The position numbers were made by a program, and so were the translations under genes. A DNA stretch of 64,000 nucleotides. Origin: Silanimonas sp021297925 (GTDB lineage Bacteria > Pseudomonadota > Gammaproteobacteria > Xanthomonadales > Xanthomonadaceae). This document shows, in pieces, positions 63,903 to 64,000 of this stretch. Location: positions 447,077-511,076 of the forward strand of contig JAPZTL010000004.1 in NCBI GenBank assembly GCA_027532825.1, in the 5' to 3' direction. The notes under the pieces were generated by a model that saw only the letters and a program-made list of their open reading frames with translations, was not told the DNA's origin and did no database searches. The first letter of the stretch is position 1. The number at the start of each line of letters is the position of its first letter.

Positions 63903-64000
63903 TGCGGCGGAAGTCGAGCTTCCCGGCGATCAGGAACAGCACGGTGCGCATGGTTTCGAATCGGCCGTACCCACGCGCCTTGCGCTTGGCGGCCTGAAAC
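63860..64000 (-). mobile_element. ISL3-family insertion sequence, one end only
   Basis: The left boundary is set at 63860, where integrase homology stops and GGCTCTTTTGAAATCCGAGT, typical of ISL3-type terminal inverted repeats, begins. If ISL3-like, an 8-bp target duplication would include 63852-63859 (TCGAAGAC). The other end is beyond the window, so completeness cannot be judged. Confidence 0.7.
63883..64000 (-). CDS. ISL3-family transposase, C-terminal 38 residues (5' end outside window)
   Basis: The minus-strand frame reads FQAAKRKARGYGRFETMRTV then LFLIAGKLDFRRINPHAE and TAA. The A-K-x-x-A-R-G-Y/F and L-x-A-G-K-L-D-F motifs are found at the C-termini of IS204/IS1001/IS1165-type DDE transposases. 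It lies 23 bp inside the IS end, as usual for the 3' end of such a gene. The catalytic triad is outside the window. Confidence 0.75.
   Translation of the reverse strand, partial: FQAAKRKARGYGRFETMRTVLFLIAGKLDFRRINPHAE

Overview
The window is a dense, high-GC stretch of a Gammaproteobacterium. Gene content and order point to the order Lysobacterales (Xanthomonadales), though the genus cannot be fixed. The evidence is the sdhC-sdhD-sdhA-x-sdhB-x-sdhE-ygfX-lolC-lolD-comEC-exbB-exbD-msbA-lpxK-kdsB-x-uvrC-pgsA-tRNA-Gly-tRNA-Cys run, a fused alpha/beta E1-type TPP enzyme, a PA4780-type RIO kinase, large secreted BNR beta-propeller proteins and DUF5916/DUF3857 envelope proteins. Most genes start with ATG or GTG, and many adjacent pairs share overlapping stop/start codons.

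Layout. 1-4.5 kb: end of an AraC regulator, an RsuA/RluF-type pseudouridine synthase with an altered active site, a RIO kinase, an M14 peptidase, two small unknown proteins and a YedK-type SRAP protein. 4.5-17.9 kb: secreted and envelope proteins, namely two paralogous BNR propeller proteins around a LolA-like protein, a TauE/SafE transporter and a TonB-dependent receptor, followed by a methyltransferase, DUF3297 and a secreted amidohydrolase. 17.9-30.4 kb: SemiSWEET, small enzymes, the divergent arylesterase / YbbA-YbbP ABC pair, DUF456, a degenerate HD-GYP protein, DUF5916, a hydrolase, a c'-type cytochrome and a glycine-zipper lipoprotein. 30.5-42.3 kb: tcdA, tatD, glutaryl-CoA dehydrogenase, GNAT, GST, a DUF3857 transglutaminase, an MFS transporter, the fused E1 enzyme and an orphan PhnD-like binding protein.

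43.2-61.3 kb: after divergent ygfZ, everything reads rightward. It starts with a short SDHAF4-like (DUF1674) gene, then succinate dehydrogenase with an Mpo1-like gene and a MAPEG gene set between its subunits, then sdhE/ygfX. It continues into lipoprotein export (lolCD), DNA uptake (comEC), energy transduction (exbBD), lipid A / LPS synthesis and export (msbA, lpxK, kdsB), uvrC, pgsA and two tRNA genes. So two SDH maturation factors are co-encoded with the enzyme, and much of inner-membrane and LPS biogenesis sits in the same block.

61.3-64 kb: an accessory segment downstream of tRNA-Cys. It holds a Fic protein, an AT-rich intergenic stretch with a perfect hairpin, and a tyrosine-recombinase gene cut by an ISL3-like insertion sequence whose transposase C-terminus runs off the window.

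The points most worth following are catalytic-site losses in four otherwise well-conserved proteins (pseudouridine synthase, HD-GYP, ComEC beta-lactamase-like domain, thioredoxin-NHL protein), the short SDHAF4-like gene, and the IS-broken integrase next to fic. No CRISPR array, rRNA or complete prophage is visible.
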